Assembly: GCA_036407095.1 (NCBI GenBank)
Contig: DASWZV010000142.1
Span: 62,001-126,000, forward strand
DNA from: Gp6-AA40 sp036407095
GTDB taxonomy: Bacteria > Acidobacteriota > Vicinamibacteria > Vicinamibacterales > UBA2999
Direction: 5' to 3'
DNA length: 64,000 nt
Notes under the pieces: generated by a model
The model's database searches: none
The model's input: the letters and a program-made list of their open reading frames with translations, nothing else
What the model was told of the DNA's origin: nothing
Part shown: piece after piece, positions 28,168 to 36,651 of the stretch
Layout: the number at the start of each line of letters is the position of its first letter
Position numbering within the stretch: position 1 is the stretch's first letter
Made by a program: the position numbers and the translations under genes

Positions 28168-29930
28168 GAACATTGAAGGGCCGCCTAACCGCCTTCGCCC
28201 AGGCTCCGGCGGTCCGCCGTAGCTTTATGCGTAGGCGGAACGCGGCCCCCACGATCGTCGTGTGCGTGGCGTCGGTGCTTGGCCTTGCCACGGTTCTTTT
28301 GAACGCGCAGCAGGCGGGGCTCGATCCGTCCACAATCCTGAAGCCGTTGTCCGATTCGTGGCCGACCTATTCGGGCGACTACACCGGCCGTCGTTACAGC
28401 ACGCTGACGCAGATCAACCAGTCGAACGTCAAGAACCTCACGCTCGCGTGGACGACTCGCCTCGTGGCCGGTCCCGACGGACCGACTCCTCCGTCGCCGT
28501 TCGGGCCGATTCAGCCGCAGACGATCGTCGGAGGCGTTGGCGACAACGATTTCGTTGGCGCCACGACTGTCAAGGGCGCCATCCTCTCGGTCAACGGCGT
28601 CCTCTATGTCACCGCACCCGACAACGTGTGGGCACTCGACGCGCGCGATGGACATCTGCTGTGGCGCTACTTCTGGCGAACGCGTGGCGGCACGCACATC
28701 GGCAACCGCGGTGCAGCGATGTGGCGGAACTATCTCTTCTTCGTGACGCCGGACGACTACCTCGTGTCGCTGGATGCGCGGACGGGCGCGGAACGCTGGT
28801 CGAAAGAGATCGCGAACTTCAATCAGCAGTACTTCCTCACGTCGGCGCCCGTCGTCATCGAGAACCATGTGATCATCGGGACCGGCAACGATCTCGATTC
28901 GCCCGGCTTCCTGCAGTCGTTCGAGCCCGAGACCGGCGCGCTGCAGTGGAAGTTCTATACCGTGCCGATGAACCCGGGCGATCCCGGACTCGCGACGTGG
29001 AAAGACCTGGACGCCGCACGCAACGGTGGCGGTCACCCGTGGCTGCCCGGCGCCTACGATCCCGAGCAGCGTCTCTATATCTTCGGCACTGGGAATCCGA
29101 CGCCCGCCTACATCTCGGCTCCACGTGGCGACGGCGACAACCTGTTCACCTGCGCGATCGTCGCCGTCAACGTCGATACCGGCAAGATGGCGTGGTACTA
29201 CCAGACGTCGCCGCACGAGATGCACGACTGGGATTCCGCGCAGACACCGGTCCTCGTCGATGGCGTGATCAACGGTCAGCCCCGCAAGCTGGTCGTGACC
29301 GCGAGCCGCAACGGCTACTACTTCACGATCGATCGCCGCACCGGTGAGCGCATCGTGAGCAGTCAGTTCTCGAACACCGTGAACTGGGCCAAGGGGATGA
29401 ACGCCAAGGGCCAGCCCGTTCGCGATCCGGCAAAAGACCACCACATCGGTGGCGCGCTCGTGTCGTCGAACAACAGCGGCGCCACGAACTGGCCGCCGCA
29501 GGCCTACAGCCCCGACACCGGACTCCTCTACGTGCCCCTGGCCGAGAACTACGCGATGTATTACCTCACCGAGCTCGACCCGCGGGGGGCAATGGGACTG
29601 GGCGGCAAAGAGGAAGTCGGCGTCGGCGCTGTCGGTAGCTACATCGCGGCGATCGATTACAAGACCGGCAAGACGGTCTGGAAGCACCAGTTCCGCACGG
29701 CGCCCGGCGATGGGCGTGGTGGCCCGGGACTGCTGGTGACGGCGGGACGCGTGCTCTTTGGCGGCGATGTCTCCGGCAACTTCATCGCGTTCGATCCGGC
29801 AAACGGCAACCCTCTGTGGCACTCGCGGATCGGAAACGTCTCGAACGCGCCGGAAACATATCTGGTCGACGGCAAGCAACACGTGCTCGTTGCCGCGGGG
29901 GATACGTTGTTCTCGTTTGCTTTGTACTAG
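28164..29930 (+). CDS. PQQ-type quinoprotein dehydrogenase-like beta-propeller
   Basis: A 588-residue exported eight-bladed propeller. Tryptophan-docking style repeats are visible (ALDARDGHLLWRYFW, SLDARTGAERWSKEI, SFEPETGALQWKF, AIDYKTGKTVWKHQF, AFDPANGNPLWHSRI) as well as the HDWDSAQTPVLVD motif that holds the catalytic Asp in quinoprotein alcohol dehydrogenases. The vicinal Cys-Cys pair of methanol dehydrogenase is absent. From memory it resembles the family NCBI calls acido-empty-quinoprotein, so whether it binds PQQ is uncertain. Residues 1-21 come from a genomic repeat; the Met at 28227 starts a normal signal peptide and may be the real start, although the ATGA overlap favours 28164. 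Confidence 0.85.
   Translation: MRTLKGRLTAFAQAPAVRRSFMRRRNAAPTIVVCVASVLGLATVLLNAQQAGLDPSTILKPLSDSWPTYSGDYTGRRYSTLTQINQSNVKNLTLAWTTRLVAGPDGPTPPSPFGPIQPQTIVGGVGDNDFVGATTVKGAILSVNGVLYVTAPDNVWALDARDGHLLWRYFWRTRGGTHIGNRGAAMWRNYLFFVTPDDYLVSLDARTGAERWSKEIANFNQQYFLTSAPVVIENHVIIGTGNDLDSPGFLQSFEPETGALQWKFYTVPMNPGDPGLATWKDLDAARNGGGHPWLPGAYDPEQRLYIFGTGNPTPAYISAPRGDGDNLFTCAIVAVNVDTGKMAWYYQTSPHEMHDWDSAQTPVLVDGVINGQPRKLVVTASRNGYYFTIDRRTGERIVSSQFSNTVNWAKGMNAKGQPVRDPAKDHHIGGALVSSNNSGATNWPPQAYSPDTGLLYVPLAENYAMYYLTELDPRGAMGLGGKEEVGVGAVGSYIAAIDYKTGKTVWKHQFRTAPGDGRGGPGLLVTAGRVLFGGDVSGNFIAFDPANGNPLWHSRIGNVSNAPETYLVDGKQHVLVAAGDTLFSFALY
28189..28224. repeat. CCGCCTTCG-type repeat read through as coding sequence
   Basis: CCGCCTTCGCC, then AGGCTCCGGCGG, then CCGCCGTAGC. 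The same blocks occur in the same order at 34916-34954 and, inverted, at 61740-61785. Here it lies in frame within the N-terminal extension of the quinoprotein. Confidence 0.6.
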
Positions 29931-29933
29931 GAG

Positions 29934-30845
29934 ATGTCCATGTACTCGCGACGTGAATTCGGGTTGATGACGCTGGCCGGCCTCACGCTTCCCGCGATCG
30001 CTCGAGGGCAGACGGTCGCCGGCGTGCGGCTCGGCGTCCAGACCTACTCGTTCCGCGAGCTGCCGCGCACACCCGGCAGTGACGCCGTCGATCCGGTCAT
30101 CAAGGCGATGCGGGAGTGCGGGCTGACCGAGTGCGAGCTCTTCGCCCCGCAGATTGAGCCCGCCTCGACGTCCGGTCGGGGCCGGCCGTCGCCCGATGAG
30201 GCACAGAAAGCACGCGATGAACTTCGCACCTGGCGTCTGAAGACGCCGCTCGACCACTTCCAGGCGATCGGGAAGAAGTTCACGTCAGCTGGCATCACTG
30301 TGTACGCATATAACTACAGCCCGAACGGCAGCTTCACCGACGAAGAGATCGATCGCGGCTTCGACATCACGAAGGCGCTCGGCGCCGAGATCATCACGGC
30401 GTCGGCGACGCTCGACGCCGCCAAACGGATGGTGCCGTTTGCCGAGAAGCACAAGATGGTCGTCGCGATGCACAACCACTCGCAGGTCAACAACCCGAAC
30501 GAGTTTGCGACGACGGAGAGCCTGGCCACCGCGCTTGGACTGTCGAAGTACTTCAGGATCAACCTCGACATCGGGCACTTCACGGCGGCGAATTACGATG
30601 CCGTCGCTTACATCCGCGAGCACCACGACCGCATCACCAACCTGCACCTCAAGGACCGGAAGAAGAGTCAGGGGGACAACGTGCCGTGGGGCATGGGCGA
30701 CACGCCCATCAAGGAAGTGCTGCAGCTGCTGAAGCGCGAGAAGTATCCAATTCGCGCGTACGTCGAGTACGAGCACCGCGGCACGGCGGGGGCGGTCGAA
30801 GAAGTCAAGACCTGTTTCGAGTACGCAAAGCGCGCGCTCGCATAG
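29934..30845 (+). CDS. Sugar phosphate isomerase/epimerase-like TIM barrel, Tat-exported
   Basis: A 303-residue protein of the xylose-isomerase-like TIM-barrel superfamily. The N-terminus MSMYSRREFGLMTLAGLTLPAIARG is a twin-arginine signal, so it acts in the periplasm. Barrel motifs include GVQTYSFRE, HNHSQV and the metal-site segment NLDIGHFTAANYD, then ITNLHLKDRKK and YVEYEH, giving the Glu/Asp/His set expected for a divalent metal. The start has GGAG upstream of ATG 29934. It lies 3 bp after the quinoprotein stop, so it probably acts on the same keto-sugar product or substrate; the actual reaction is unknown. Confidence 0.87.
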   Translation: MSMYSRREFGLMTLAGLTLPAIARGQTVAGVRLGVQTYSFRELPRTPGSDAVDPVIKAMRECGLTECELFAPQIEPASTSGRGRPSPDEAQKARDELRTWRLKTPLDHFQAIGKKFTSAGITVYAYNYSPNGSFTDEEIDRGFDITKALGAEIITASATLDAAKRMVPFAEKHKMVVAMHNHSQVNNPNEFATTESLATALGLSKYFRINLDIGHFTAANYDAVAYIREHHDRITNLHLKDRKKSQGDNVPWGMGDTPIKEVLQLLKREKYPIRAYVEYEHRGTAGAVEEVKTCFEYAKRALA

Positions 30846-30856
30846 CGCTGACGATC

Positions 30857-32065
30857 ATGCCGCTGACGATTCGACTCAAACTCTCGACCCTCATGTTCCT
30901 GCAGTACTTCGTCTGGGGAGCATGGTCGGTCACGCTGGGCACGTGGCTCGGTCAGACGCTGGGGTTCTCTGGCGAACAGATCGGGCTCGCCGCCGGAACC
31001 ACCGGGCTCGCCGCGATCATCTCGCCGTTCTTCGTCGGCATGATCGCTGATCGGTTTCTCGCCAGCGAACGCATCCTCGCGGCGCTGCATCTGGTCGGCG
31101 GCGTGATTCTGCTTTACGCCTCGACGATGCACGCGTTCGGACCGTTCTATGTGGTGCTGATCGCTTACGCACTGTGCTACATGCCGACGCTCGCGCTCAG
31201 CAACTCCCTCTCGTTTCACCAGATGCGCGATCCGGGGCGGGAGTTCCCGCCGATTCGCGTCCTCGGCACGATCGGGTGGATCGTCCAGGGCGTGATCATC
31301 GGCTCGTTCGGGCTCGAAGCCACGGCGGTTCCGATGCGCATCGCAGCGGGCGCGTCGATCGCCCTTGGTCTGTTCTGCTTCGCGCTTCCGCATACGCCGC
31401 CCAAACGCGGCCAGCGGGCCACGTTCTCGGACATCCTCGGCCTCGATGCGCTGCGGCTGCTGCGCGATCGATCGTTTGCCGTGTTCGTTCTCGGATCGTT
31501 TCTCGTCTGCATCCCGCTGCAGTTCTATTACGCGTTCGCCAACCTGTTCCTGAACGAGCTGATGGTCGAGGGCGCCGCCCGGAAGATGACGCTTGGACAG
31601 ATGTCGGAAATCGGCTTCATGCTCGTGATGCCGTGGTGCTTCAAACGACTCGGAGTCAAAATCATGCTCCTCGTCGGCATGGCGGCATGGGCCACACGCT
31701 ATCTGTTCTTTGCGTACGGCAACAGCTCGAACCTCATGTGGATGTTGTACGGGGGCATCCTGCTCCACGGCGTCTGCTACGACTTCTTCTTCGTGACCGG
31801 CCAGATCTACGTCGACAGGAAAGCGCCGATCGAGGTGCGCGCCGCCGCGCAGGGTCTGATCGCGTTTGTCACGCTCGGCGTCGGCTGGTTCCTCGGCTCC
31901 TGGGCGTCAGGACGCGTGGTCGATGCATTCGCTACAAGCGGCGGCCACGCGTGGAACCGCATCTGGCTGGTGCCGGCAGCAGGCGCGGCACTGGTGCTGA
32001 TTCTGTTTGCCTTGCTATTCCGATCGGATGAAACGGGGGCGCGCGCGGAGGCACATGCGGCATGA
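30857..32065 (+). CDS. MFS transporter, nucleoside:H+ symporter (NHS) family
   Basis: A 402-residue inner-membrane protein with about twelve helices. The opening LKLSTLMFLQYFVWGAWSVTLGTWLGQTLGFSGEQIGLAAGTTGLAAIISPFFVGMIADRF is the NupG/XapB-type signature, and FPPIRVLGTIGWIVQG and FFVTGQIYVDRKAP are the other family blocks. Most acidobacterial members sit beside sugar genes rather than nucleoside genes, and here the operon partners are a periplasmic oxidase, a cytochrome and an isomerase. A carbohydrate import role is therefore as likely as nucleoside uptake. ATG 30857 is chosen; upstream in-frame starts lie within the preceding gene. Confidence 0.88.
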   Translation: MPLTIRLKLSTLMFLQYFVWGAWSVTLGTWLGQTLGFSGEQIGLAAGTTGLAAIISPFFVGMIADRFLASERILAALHLVGGVILLYASTMHAFGPFYVVLIAYALCYMPTLALSNSLSFHQMRDPGREFPPIRVLGTIGWIVQGVIIGSFGLEATAVPMRIAAGASIALGLFCFALPHTPPKRGQRATFSDILGLDALRLLRDRSFAVFVLGSFLVCIPLQFYYAFANLFLNELMVEGAARKMTLGQMSEIGFMLVMPWCFKRLGVKIMLLVGMAAWATRYLFFAYGNSSNLMWMLYGGILLHGVCYDFFFVTGQIYVDRKAPIEVRAAAQGLIAFVTLGVGWFLGSWASGRVVDAFATSGGHAWNRIWLVPAAGAALVLILFALLFRSDETGARAEAHAA

Positions 32066-32072
32066 GTCGATG

Positions 32073-32095
32073 CCTTTGACCTTTGACCTTTGACC
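32073..32095. repeat. Heptamer tandem array (CCTTTGA)
   Basis: Three exact CCTTTGA units at 32073-32093 followed by CC, placed 8 bp after the symporter stop. Confidence 0.85.
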
Positions 32096-32152
32096 TACGG
32101 CTCTCTCCGAGCCCCCGTCGGTGCGATCCTGATTGCTGCCGAGCCGCCCTTC

Positions 32153-32158
32153 TATAAT
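32153..32158 (+). promoter_or_regulatory. Perfect -10 box (TATAAT) of a leaderless rsmE transcript
   Basis: TATAAT ends six bases before the GTG at 32165. No Shine-Dalgarno is possible in that space, so translation would start at the mRNA 5' end. This box also decides the rsmE start. Confidence 0.6.
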
Positions 32159-32164
32159 TCGCTG

Positions 32165-32914
32165 GTGGCCGCACGGTTCTACGCACCAGATGCGCGAGGA
32201 GAGGGCGAGCTCATCGCGCTGCCGACCGACGAGGCCCAGCATTTGATACGGGTATTGCGCCTCTCCACCGGCGCCAGCGTCCGCGTGTTCAACGGGCGCG
32301 GCGATGAGTTCGATGCCACGGTGGAGAAAACCACCAAGGACGAAGCCTGCGTTCTCGTGGGCACACGCCGATACGCGGCGCCAGAGGCGAACGTCGCGAT
32401 GACGCTGGCCCAGGCGGTGCTCAAGGGCGACAAGATGGACGACGTCGTCCGCGACGCAGTGATGATGGGGGTTGCGGCGATTCAGCCCGTGATCACAACG
32501 AGAACCGAAGTCAGCCTCGCTACCCTCGAGCGTGCGCGAAGACGGGAACGATGGGAGCGGATCGCCATCGCGTCGACCAAGCAGTGCGGCCGCGCCGTGG
32601 TGCCGCGCATTCTGGAGCCGGTGACATTCGACGCGTTGGCCCCAACCCTCGCCCCGCTGACGCTGCGAGCCACCGTCCTGATGTTTGCCGAACCTGGCGT
32701 ATCAGAGGACGTGCTGCCGCTCGGTGCACTCGATCTGAAGCCATCTCCGGAAGCCACGATCATCGTCGGTCCCGAAGGCGGTTGGACGCCGGAAGAGGTC
32801 CAGGCCGGGATACACGCGTGCCGTGTCGTGACGCTTGGTGGACGCACGCTGCGCGCCGACGTCATGGCAGTCGTCGCTCTGTCTGCGCTGTTCACCACGT
32901 GGAAGGAGTTCTGA
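32165..32914 (+). CDS. rsmE: 16S rRNA m3U1498 methyltransferase RsmE
   Basis: A 249-residue SPOUT methyltransferase that methylates N3 of U1498 in 16S rRNA using SAM. The N-terminal PUA-like part reads ARFYAPDARGEGELIALPTDEAQHLIRVLRLSTGASVRVFNGRGDEF. The SPOUT part has ALVLGDK-like LAQAVLKGDKMDDVVRDAVMMGVAAIQPV, ERWERIAIASTKQCGRAVVPRI, then the knot motif IIVGPEGGWTPEE and TLGGRTLRADVMAVVALSAL. GTG at 32165 is chosen because it is at the usual N-terminus and six bases after TATAAT; an upstream TTG at 32090 lies in the heptamer array. Confidence 0.95.
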   Translation: MAARFYAPDARGEGELIALPTDEAQHLIRVLRLSTGASVRVFNGRGDEFDATVEKTTKDEACVLVGTRRYAAPEANVAMTLAQAVLKGDKMDDVVRDAVMMGVAAIQPVITTRTEVSLATLERARRRERWERIAIASTKQCGRAVVPRILEPVTFDALAPTLAPLTLRATVLMFAEPGVSEDVLPLGALDLKPSPEATIIVGPEGGWTPEEVQAGIHACRVVTLGGRTLRADVMAVVALSALFTTWKEF

Positions 32915-32940
32915 GCCTCCCGCCGACCCGGATCCCCGAA

Positions 32941-33729
32941 CTAACCGGCAACGTAAGCCGCCTCGAAGAGGGTTTCGATGATGTGATATCCCGCGCCGCT
33001 CGGATGGATGCAATCAGCTGCCACGAAGAGGTTCGGGTTGAAGGCAAATGGCAGGAAGAGATCCACGACGGTCGCGTTGTACTTCGCGGCAACCGCCCTG
33101 ATCCGATCGTTCAGACCTTGATCGAGTACCGTTCCTGGTGCTCCTTCGAGTACGGCATTGCCCAGAGCGACTGCTTCTGCGGGAGCACAGCCGCGCTTTG
33201 CCACCGAGTTGTACTGGGTTCGCATCAGAATGCGCGCGTCTGGCCCGGCTGCCTGACGCAACGCGGCAATCGTCCGATCGATCGTTGCTTCCGCCTCGTT
33301 CCACAGCCCATTGAAGCGACCGAGACATGACAGCATGTGCATACATGCAGCCGCCTCCGGGGTCAGCAACACACGCCCGATGTCATTACCACCGCCTCCC
33401 CACGACACGACGACCGGCCGATGTGCCTTCACGGCTGCCACGGCGAGCGGAAGCTGTTGCTGACGGATGTCGCGCGTTTCAGCACCAGGAAAACTGAAGT
33501 TCTGCAGCTGCACGGGCAGACCGAGCACCTGCGAGAGAAACGCGCCAAACGGTTCCACATAGCCAATGCCGTCGGCGGTCACATCGTCGCCCAGCCCGAA
33601 CTCGATCGAATCGCCTACGGCGACATACCCCGCGCCCGGCGCTTGTGCGTCGAGCATCGAATGAGTGAGACCGATCGCTCCGGCGATGGAGACGACGAGG
33701 GCAAGCATCGTTCTACGTGCGTTCGGCAT
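32941..33729 (-). CDS. Secreted SGNH/GDSL hydrolase
   Basis: A 262-residue exported hydrolase. The signal peptide follows MPNARRTMLALVVSIAGAIGLTHSMLDAQAPG. Block I is VAVGDSIEFGLGDD with the catalytic Ser, and SWGGGGNDIG and DCIHPSGAGYHIIE give blocks III and V (Asn and the Asp-x-x-His pair). ATG 33729 is chosen because an excellent AGGAGG lies five bases upstream; longer starts up to 33804 have no such site. The gene is divergent from the Ser/Thr kinase, and the region between holds the iterated GCACCG motifs. Substrate unknown. Confidence 0.87.
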   Translation of the reverse strand: MPNARRTMLALVVSIAGAIGLTHSMLDAQAPGAGYVAVGDSIEFGLGDDVTADGIGYVEPFGAFLSQVLGLPVQLQNFSFPGAETRDIRQQQLPLAVAAVKAHRPVVVSWGGGGNDIGRVLLTPEAAACMHMLSCLGRFNGLWNEAEATIDRTIAALRQAAGPDARILMRTQYNSVAKRGCAPAEAVALGNAVLEGAPGTVLDQGLNDRIRAVAAKYNATVVDLFLPFAFNPNLFVAADCIHPSGAGYHIIETLFEAAYVAG

Positions 33730-33800
33730 CGCAAACCTCCTGATGACGCCACGGACTATTGCGCGCATTCCGATCTCCGTGCAAGCTCGTGTGCGGTACC

Positions 33801-33883
33801 GCACCGACAGCGTTAGTCCGATCGCACCGGCATCGTCAGTCTCGATCGCACCGACAGCGTGCGTGTGCTCGCACCGACACGTC
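33801..33883 (+). promoter_or_regulatory. Four iterated GCACCG motifs upstream of the Ser/Thr kinase
   Basis: Near-identical motifs begin at 33801, 33824, 33848 and 33871: GCACCGACAGCGT, GCACCGGCATCGT, GCACCGACAGCGT and GCACCGACACGT. Their spacing is 23 or 24 bp, roughly two helical turns, so all face about the same side of the DNA. The last one covers the position of the -35 box for the TATACT at 33895. This is the layout expected for a multi-site activator or repressor. Confidence 0.55.
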
Positions 33884-33894
33884 TCTTCTCCTGC

Positions 33895-33900
33895 TATACT
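33895..33900 (+). promoter_or_regulatory. Candidate -10 box (TATACT) of the kinase gene
   Basis: TATACT lies 13 bases before the ATG at 33914; the spacer to the last GCACCG motif is about right for a -35 position. The 5' untranslated leader would be around seven bases. Confidence 0.5.
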
Positions 33901-33913
33901 CCCGTCACCCTCG

Positions 33914-34894
33914 ATGTTTTTTCGCGGTCAACTGATCGGCAAGTACCGCATCCTGTCGGCGTTGGGCAGTGGCGGGTTCGGCACCGTCTACCTCGCAGAA
34001 GACACCTGGATCGACAAGAAAGTCGCAATCAAGGTTCCGCACAAACAGAACCTCGATTTCAGCGAGCTCGTCAAGGAACCTCGCCTCCTTGCCTCGATGA
34101 GCCATCCCAACATCGTCACCGTGCTCACGGCGGAGAAGCAGGAGGATCTGTTCTTCATCGTGATGGAGTACGTGCAGGGCGAGACGCTCGAGCACCTGAT
34201 CATGCGTGAAGGACCGCTCGAGATCACCCGCGCGCTCGATTTCAGCTGCCAGATGTGCAACGCCGTCGATCACGCGCACGGTGCGGGGGTGCTGCATCGC
34301 GACCTGCGGCCGGGCAACATGCTCGTTTCGGAGTCAGGCATCCTGAAGGTCACCGACTTCGGCACTTCGCGCTTCCTCGAGATCGCCGCCCACGGGACGA
34401 CGGTCATCGGCAGCCCGCCCTATATGGCGCCCGAGCAGTTTCACGGGAAGGCCGTTTTCGCGAGCGACGTCTACTCGGTGGGCGTGACGATGTATCAGAT
34501 GCTGACGGGATCGCTCCCTTACGACACGCCGGCACCGGCCGATCTGGCGCGGCTCGAACGGGGCGAGCTCCTCACGGCGCCGCGGATCAAAAACCCGAGG
34601 GTCCCCCGGTCGATCAACGACATCGTCCTCAAGGCGATGGCGCCGGAGTTGACGGTCCGCTACCAGCGGGTCTCGGACCTGCTGAACGACATCCTGGCCG
34701 CGCGCGAACCGGCGCCGCGCCGGGCGGTGCGTCGCGTCAGCATCGCCGCCGCGACCGCCGACGAGCACGTCGCTGAGATCCAGTCGCGTCTCAAAGCACG
34801 CGAGGATACGCCGCAGTCACGCTTCTGTTGGCATTGCCGCAAGCCATTGCACGCACGGTCGGACAAGTGCCCGTTCTGTGGTGAAAAACAGTGA
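33914..34894 (+). CDS. Soluble Ser/Thr protein kinase with C-terminal zinc ribbon
   Basis: A 326-residue Hanks-type kinase. The glycine loop is GSGGFG (18-23), the ATP Lys is K40 (VAIK), the catalytic loop HRDLRPGNML has Asp130, and the Mg loop DFG is at 148-150; all key residues are present. APE is APEQFHG. No membrane helix follows the kinase domain; instead the last 23 residues form a CxxC...CxxC zinc ribbon (FCWHC...KCPFC). It is therefore a cytoplasmic kinase, unlike the usual PASTA or TPR membrane kinases. ATG 33914 is chosen because it starts the family N-terminus; the frame extends upstream but through the promoter region. Confidence 0.92.
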   Translation: MFFRGQLIGKYRILSALGSGGFGTVYLAEDTWIDKKVAIKVPHKQNLDFSELVKEPRLLASMSHPNIVTVLTAEKQEDLFFIVMEYVQGETLEHLIMREGPLEITRALDFSCQMCNAVDHAHGAGVLHRDLRPGNMLVSESGILKVTDFGTSRFLEIAAHGTTVIGSPPYMAPEQFHGKAVFASDVYSVGVTMYQMLTGSLPYDTPAPADLARLERGELLTAPRIKNPRVPRSINDIVLKAMAPELTVRYQRVSDLLNDILAAREPAPRRAVRRVSIAAATADEHVAEIQSRLKAREDTPQSRFCWHCRKPLHARSDKCPFCGEKQ

Positions 34895-34915
34895 CGGTCG
34901 CAGGCCGGGTCTTGT

Positions 34916-34954
34916 CCGCCTTCGGCAAGCCTACGGCGAGACCCGCCGTAGCGT
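34916..34954. repeat. CCGCCTTCG-type repeat
   Basis: CCGCCTTCGGCAAGCCTACGG, then CGAGACCCGCCGTAGC. It is related to 28189-28224 and, inverted, to 61740-61785. The rest of the 150-bp gap between kinase and radical SAM genes shows nothing else. Confidence 0.6.
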
Positions 34955-35044
34955 TCGCGCGAAGACGGGTTTTGAGACGCGCCATCGAAATCCCGACACG
35001 GCTCAGCTTGGGCCACTGTATTTCGTGCTAGTTTCTGAACGGCT

Positions 35045-36616
35045 ATGCGCATCCTGCTGCTCTCGATGCCGGACTCCTTCGAGCACACGCCTACGATTGC
35101 GGTACGTATGCCCAACGGGGCCCTCGCGTCTCTCGCGGGGAACGTCGACGACCATCACCACGTCGCCATTGCCGATCTGATCCTCGCGCAGGACTCGGTC
35201 GGCGCCACGGTCGAGCGGCTCGTGCGCGACGAGCAGCCGGATCTCGTCGGCCTGTCGGTGATGACATTTCAGCGGGCGACAGCCCGGAAGGTCATCTCGC
35301 TCGTCCGCTCGGTCAAACCCGATGTGCAGATCGTCGTCGGGGGATACGACCCGTCGCTCGCGCCTGACATGTGGACGCACCCGGCGCTCGGCGTCGATTA
35401 CATCGTGCGCGGCGAAGGCGACATCACGTTCCGCGAGCTTCTGCGCGCGCTCGAGGGCCGTCAGCCGCTCGAGCACGTTCAGGGACTCTGGTTCAGGACG
35501 CCCAGCGGCATGCAGGCCACGACGCCCCGCGCCGCGGCTCTGCTCGAACGCGATGAAGTGAAGCCGCCGCGCCGCAACGCGCGTGTGCTCTCCGGCTACA
35601 CGATGATGGGCCAGCCGATCGACGTCGTCGAGACGTCGCGCGGCTGCACTTACGATTGCAGCTTCTGCTCGATCATCGAGATGCGCGGGCGCAACTTCCA
35701 CCGGCTATCGATCGACCGGGTCATCGCCGATATTGCCGACGCCCGCAGCCGGGGGGCGCGATCGATCTTCCTCGTCGACGACAACATCACGATCGACGTC
35801 CCTCGCCTCGAAGCCTTGTGCCAGGCGATCATCGACGCGGGGCTCAACGACATCTTCTATCTCGTGCAAGGCATGACGGCGGCCTTTGCCACGCATGGGC
35901 CTACGCTCGCGCCGCTGATGCAGCGCGCGGGCTTTCGCTATGTGTTTCTCGGCATCGAGAACGTGATCGAGGAAGACCTGGCATTTCTCAAGGCCACCAC
36001 CAAGAACAGCCGGAGCAAAGCCGGTCAAGGACGGCAGAACCTGACGCTCGCCGCAGTCGACGTCCTGCATCGACATGGCATGTTCGTCGTCGGCGGCCTC
36101 ATCGTCGGCAACCCGGACGACACGCGCGAAGCCATCGACACCAACCTTGCGTTCGCGCGCGAGTACGTCGACTGGCCCTACATCCAGCATCCAACACCCT
36201 ATCCGGGCACGCCGATGACGAAGGACTTCCGCGAGCGCGGTCTGATCGTGAATGCGCGCGTCGAGGAATACGACGGCACGTCGGCGGTGACGCGCAGCGC
36301 GCACCTCGATGCCGACGAGATCGAGTATCTGCGCTGGAAGGCGGATCGATGGATGAAGGTCCGCCACATGCCGGTCGCATTCCGCTACTATCCCGGCTTC
36401 ATCCTGAAGAACTGGCGCCGCATGCTCGCGCACACCTTCCGCGGCGTGACCTGGCGATCGTTCATCGGCCTCGAGACCTCTCGCGACGTGTTCCGCCGCT
36501 ACAAACAGATCCGGGCCAAAGAGCGAATCTATCTGGATGCACCGGATCCGCTGCCGGCAGGTGCCGACGCAGCTCCAGTCGCGCCGACAGTTCCGATCGC
36601 CGTTCTTCGCGGATAG
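35045..36616 (+). CDS. B12-binding-domain radical SAM protein
   Basis: A 523-residue enzyme with an N-terminal cobalamin-binding-like Rossmann domain (residues 1 to about 140: LVGLSVMTFQRATARKVISLVRSVKPDVQIVVGGYDPSLAP) and a radical SAM domain. The iron-sulphur cysteines are C201, C205 and C208 in RGCTYDCSFC. VDDNITIDVPRLEAL and FVVGGLIVGNPDDTREAI are typical of the family. Members modify lipids, tetrapyrroles or antibiotics by methyl or carbon-skeleton chemistry; some act in hopanoid synthesis. No hopanoid gene is nearby, so the substrate remains open. The start is ATG 35045. Confidence 0.87.
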   Translation: MRILLLSMPDSFEHTPTIAVRMPNGALASLAGNVDDHHHVAIADLILAQDSVGATVERLVRDEQPDLVGLSVMTFQRATARKVISLVRSVKPDVQIVVGGYDPSLAPDMWTHPALGVDYIVRGEGDITFRELLRALEGRQPLEHVQGLWFRTPSGMQATTPRAAALLERDEVKPPRRNARVLSGYTMMGQPIDVVETSRGCTYDCSFCSIIEMRGRNFHRLSIDRVIADIADARSRGARSIFLVDDNITIDVPRLEALCQAIIDAGLNDIFYLVQGMTAAFATHGPTLAPLMQRAGFRYVFLGIENVIEEDLAFLKATTKNSRSKAGQGRQNLTLAAVDVLHRHGMFVVGGLIVGNPDDTREAIDTNLAFAREYVDWPYIQHPTPYPGTPMTKDFRERGLIVNARVEEYDGTSAVTRSAHLDADEIEYLRWKADRWMKVRHMPVAFRYYPGFILKNWRRMLAHTFRGVTWRSFIGLETSRDVFRRYKQIRAKERIYLDAPDPLPAGADAAPVAPTVPIAVLRG

Positions 36617-36651
36617 CTCTGACCGGGCGAAGCTCGCCGTGGCGGCTCCTA

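Noticed and set aside
28185..30257. 690-residue minus-strand ORF across the quinoprotein
   Set aside because: Antisense to a conserved propeller gene, with low-complexity shadow composition.
33801..33883. Possible CRISPR-like repeats
   Set aside because: Spacers are about 10 bp, only four short repeats, no cas genes; better explained as regulatory sites.
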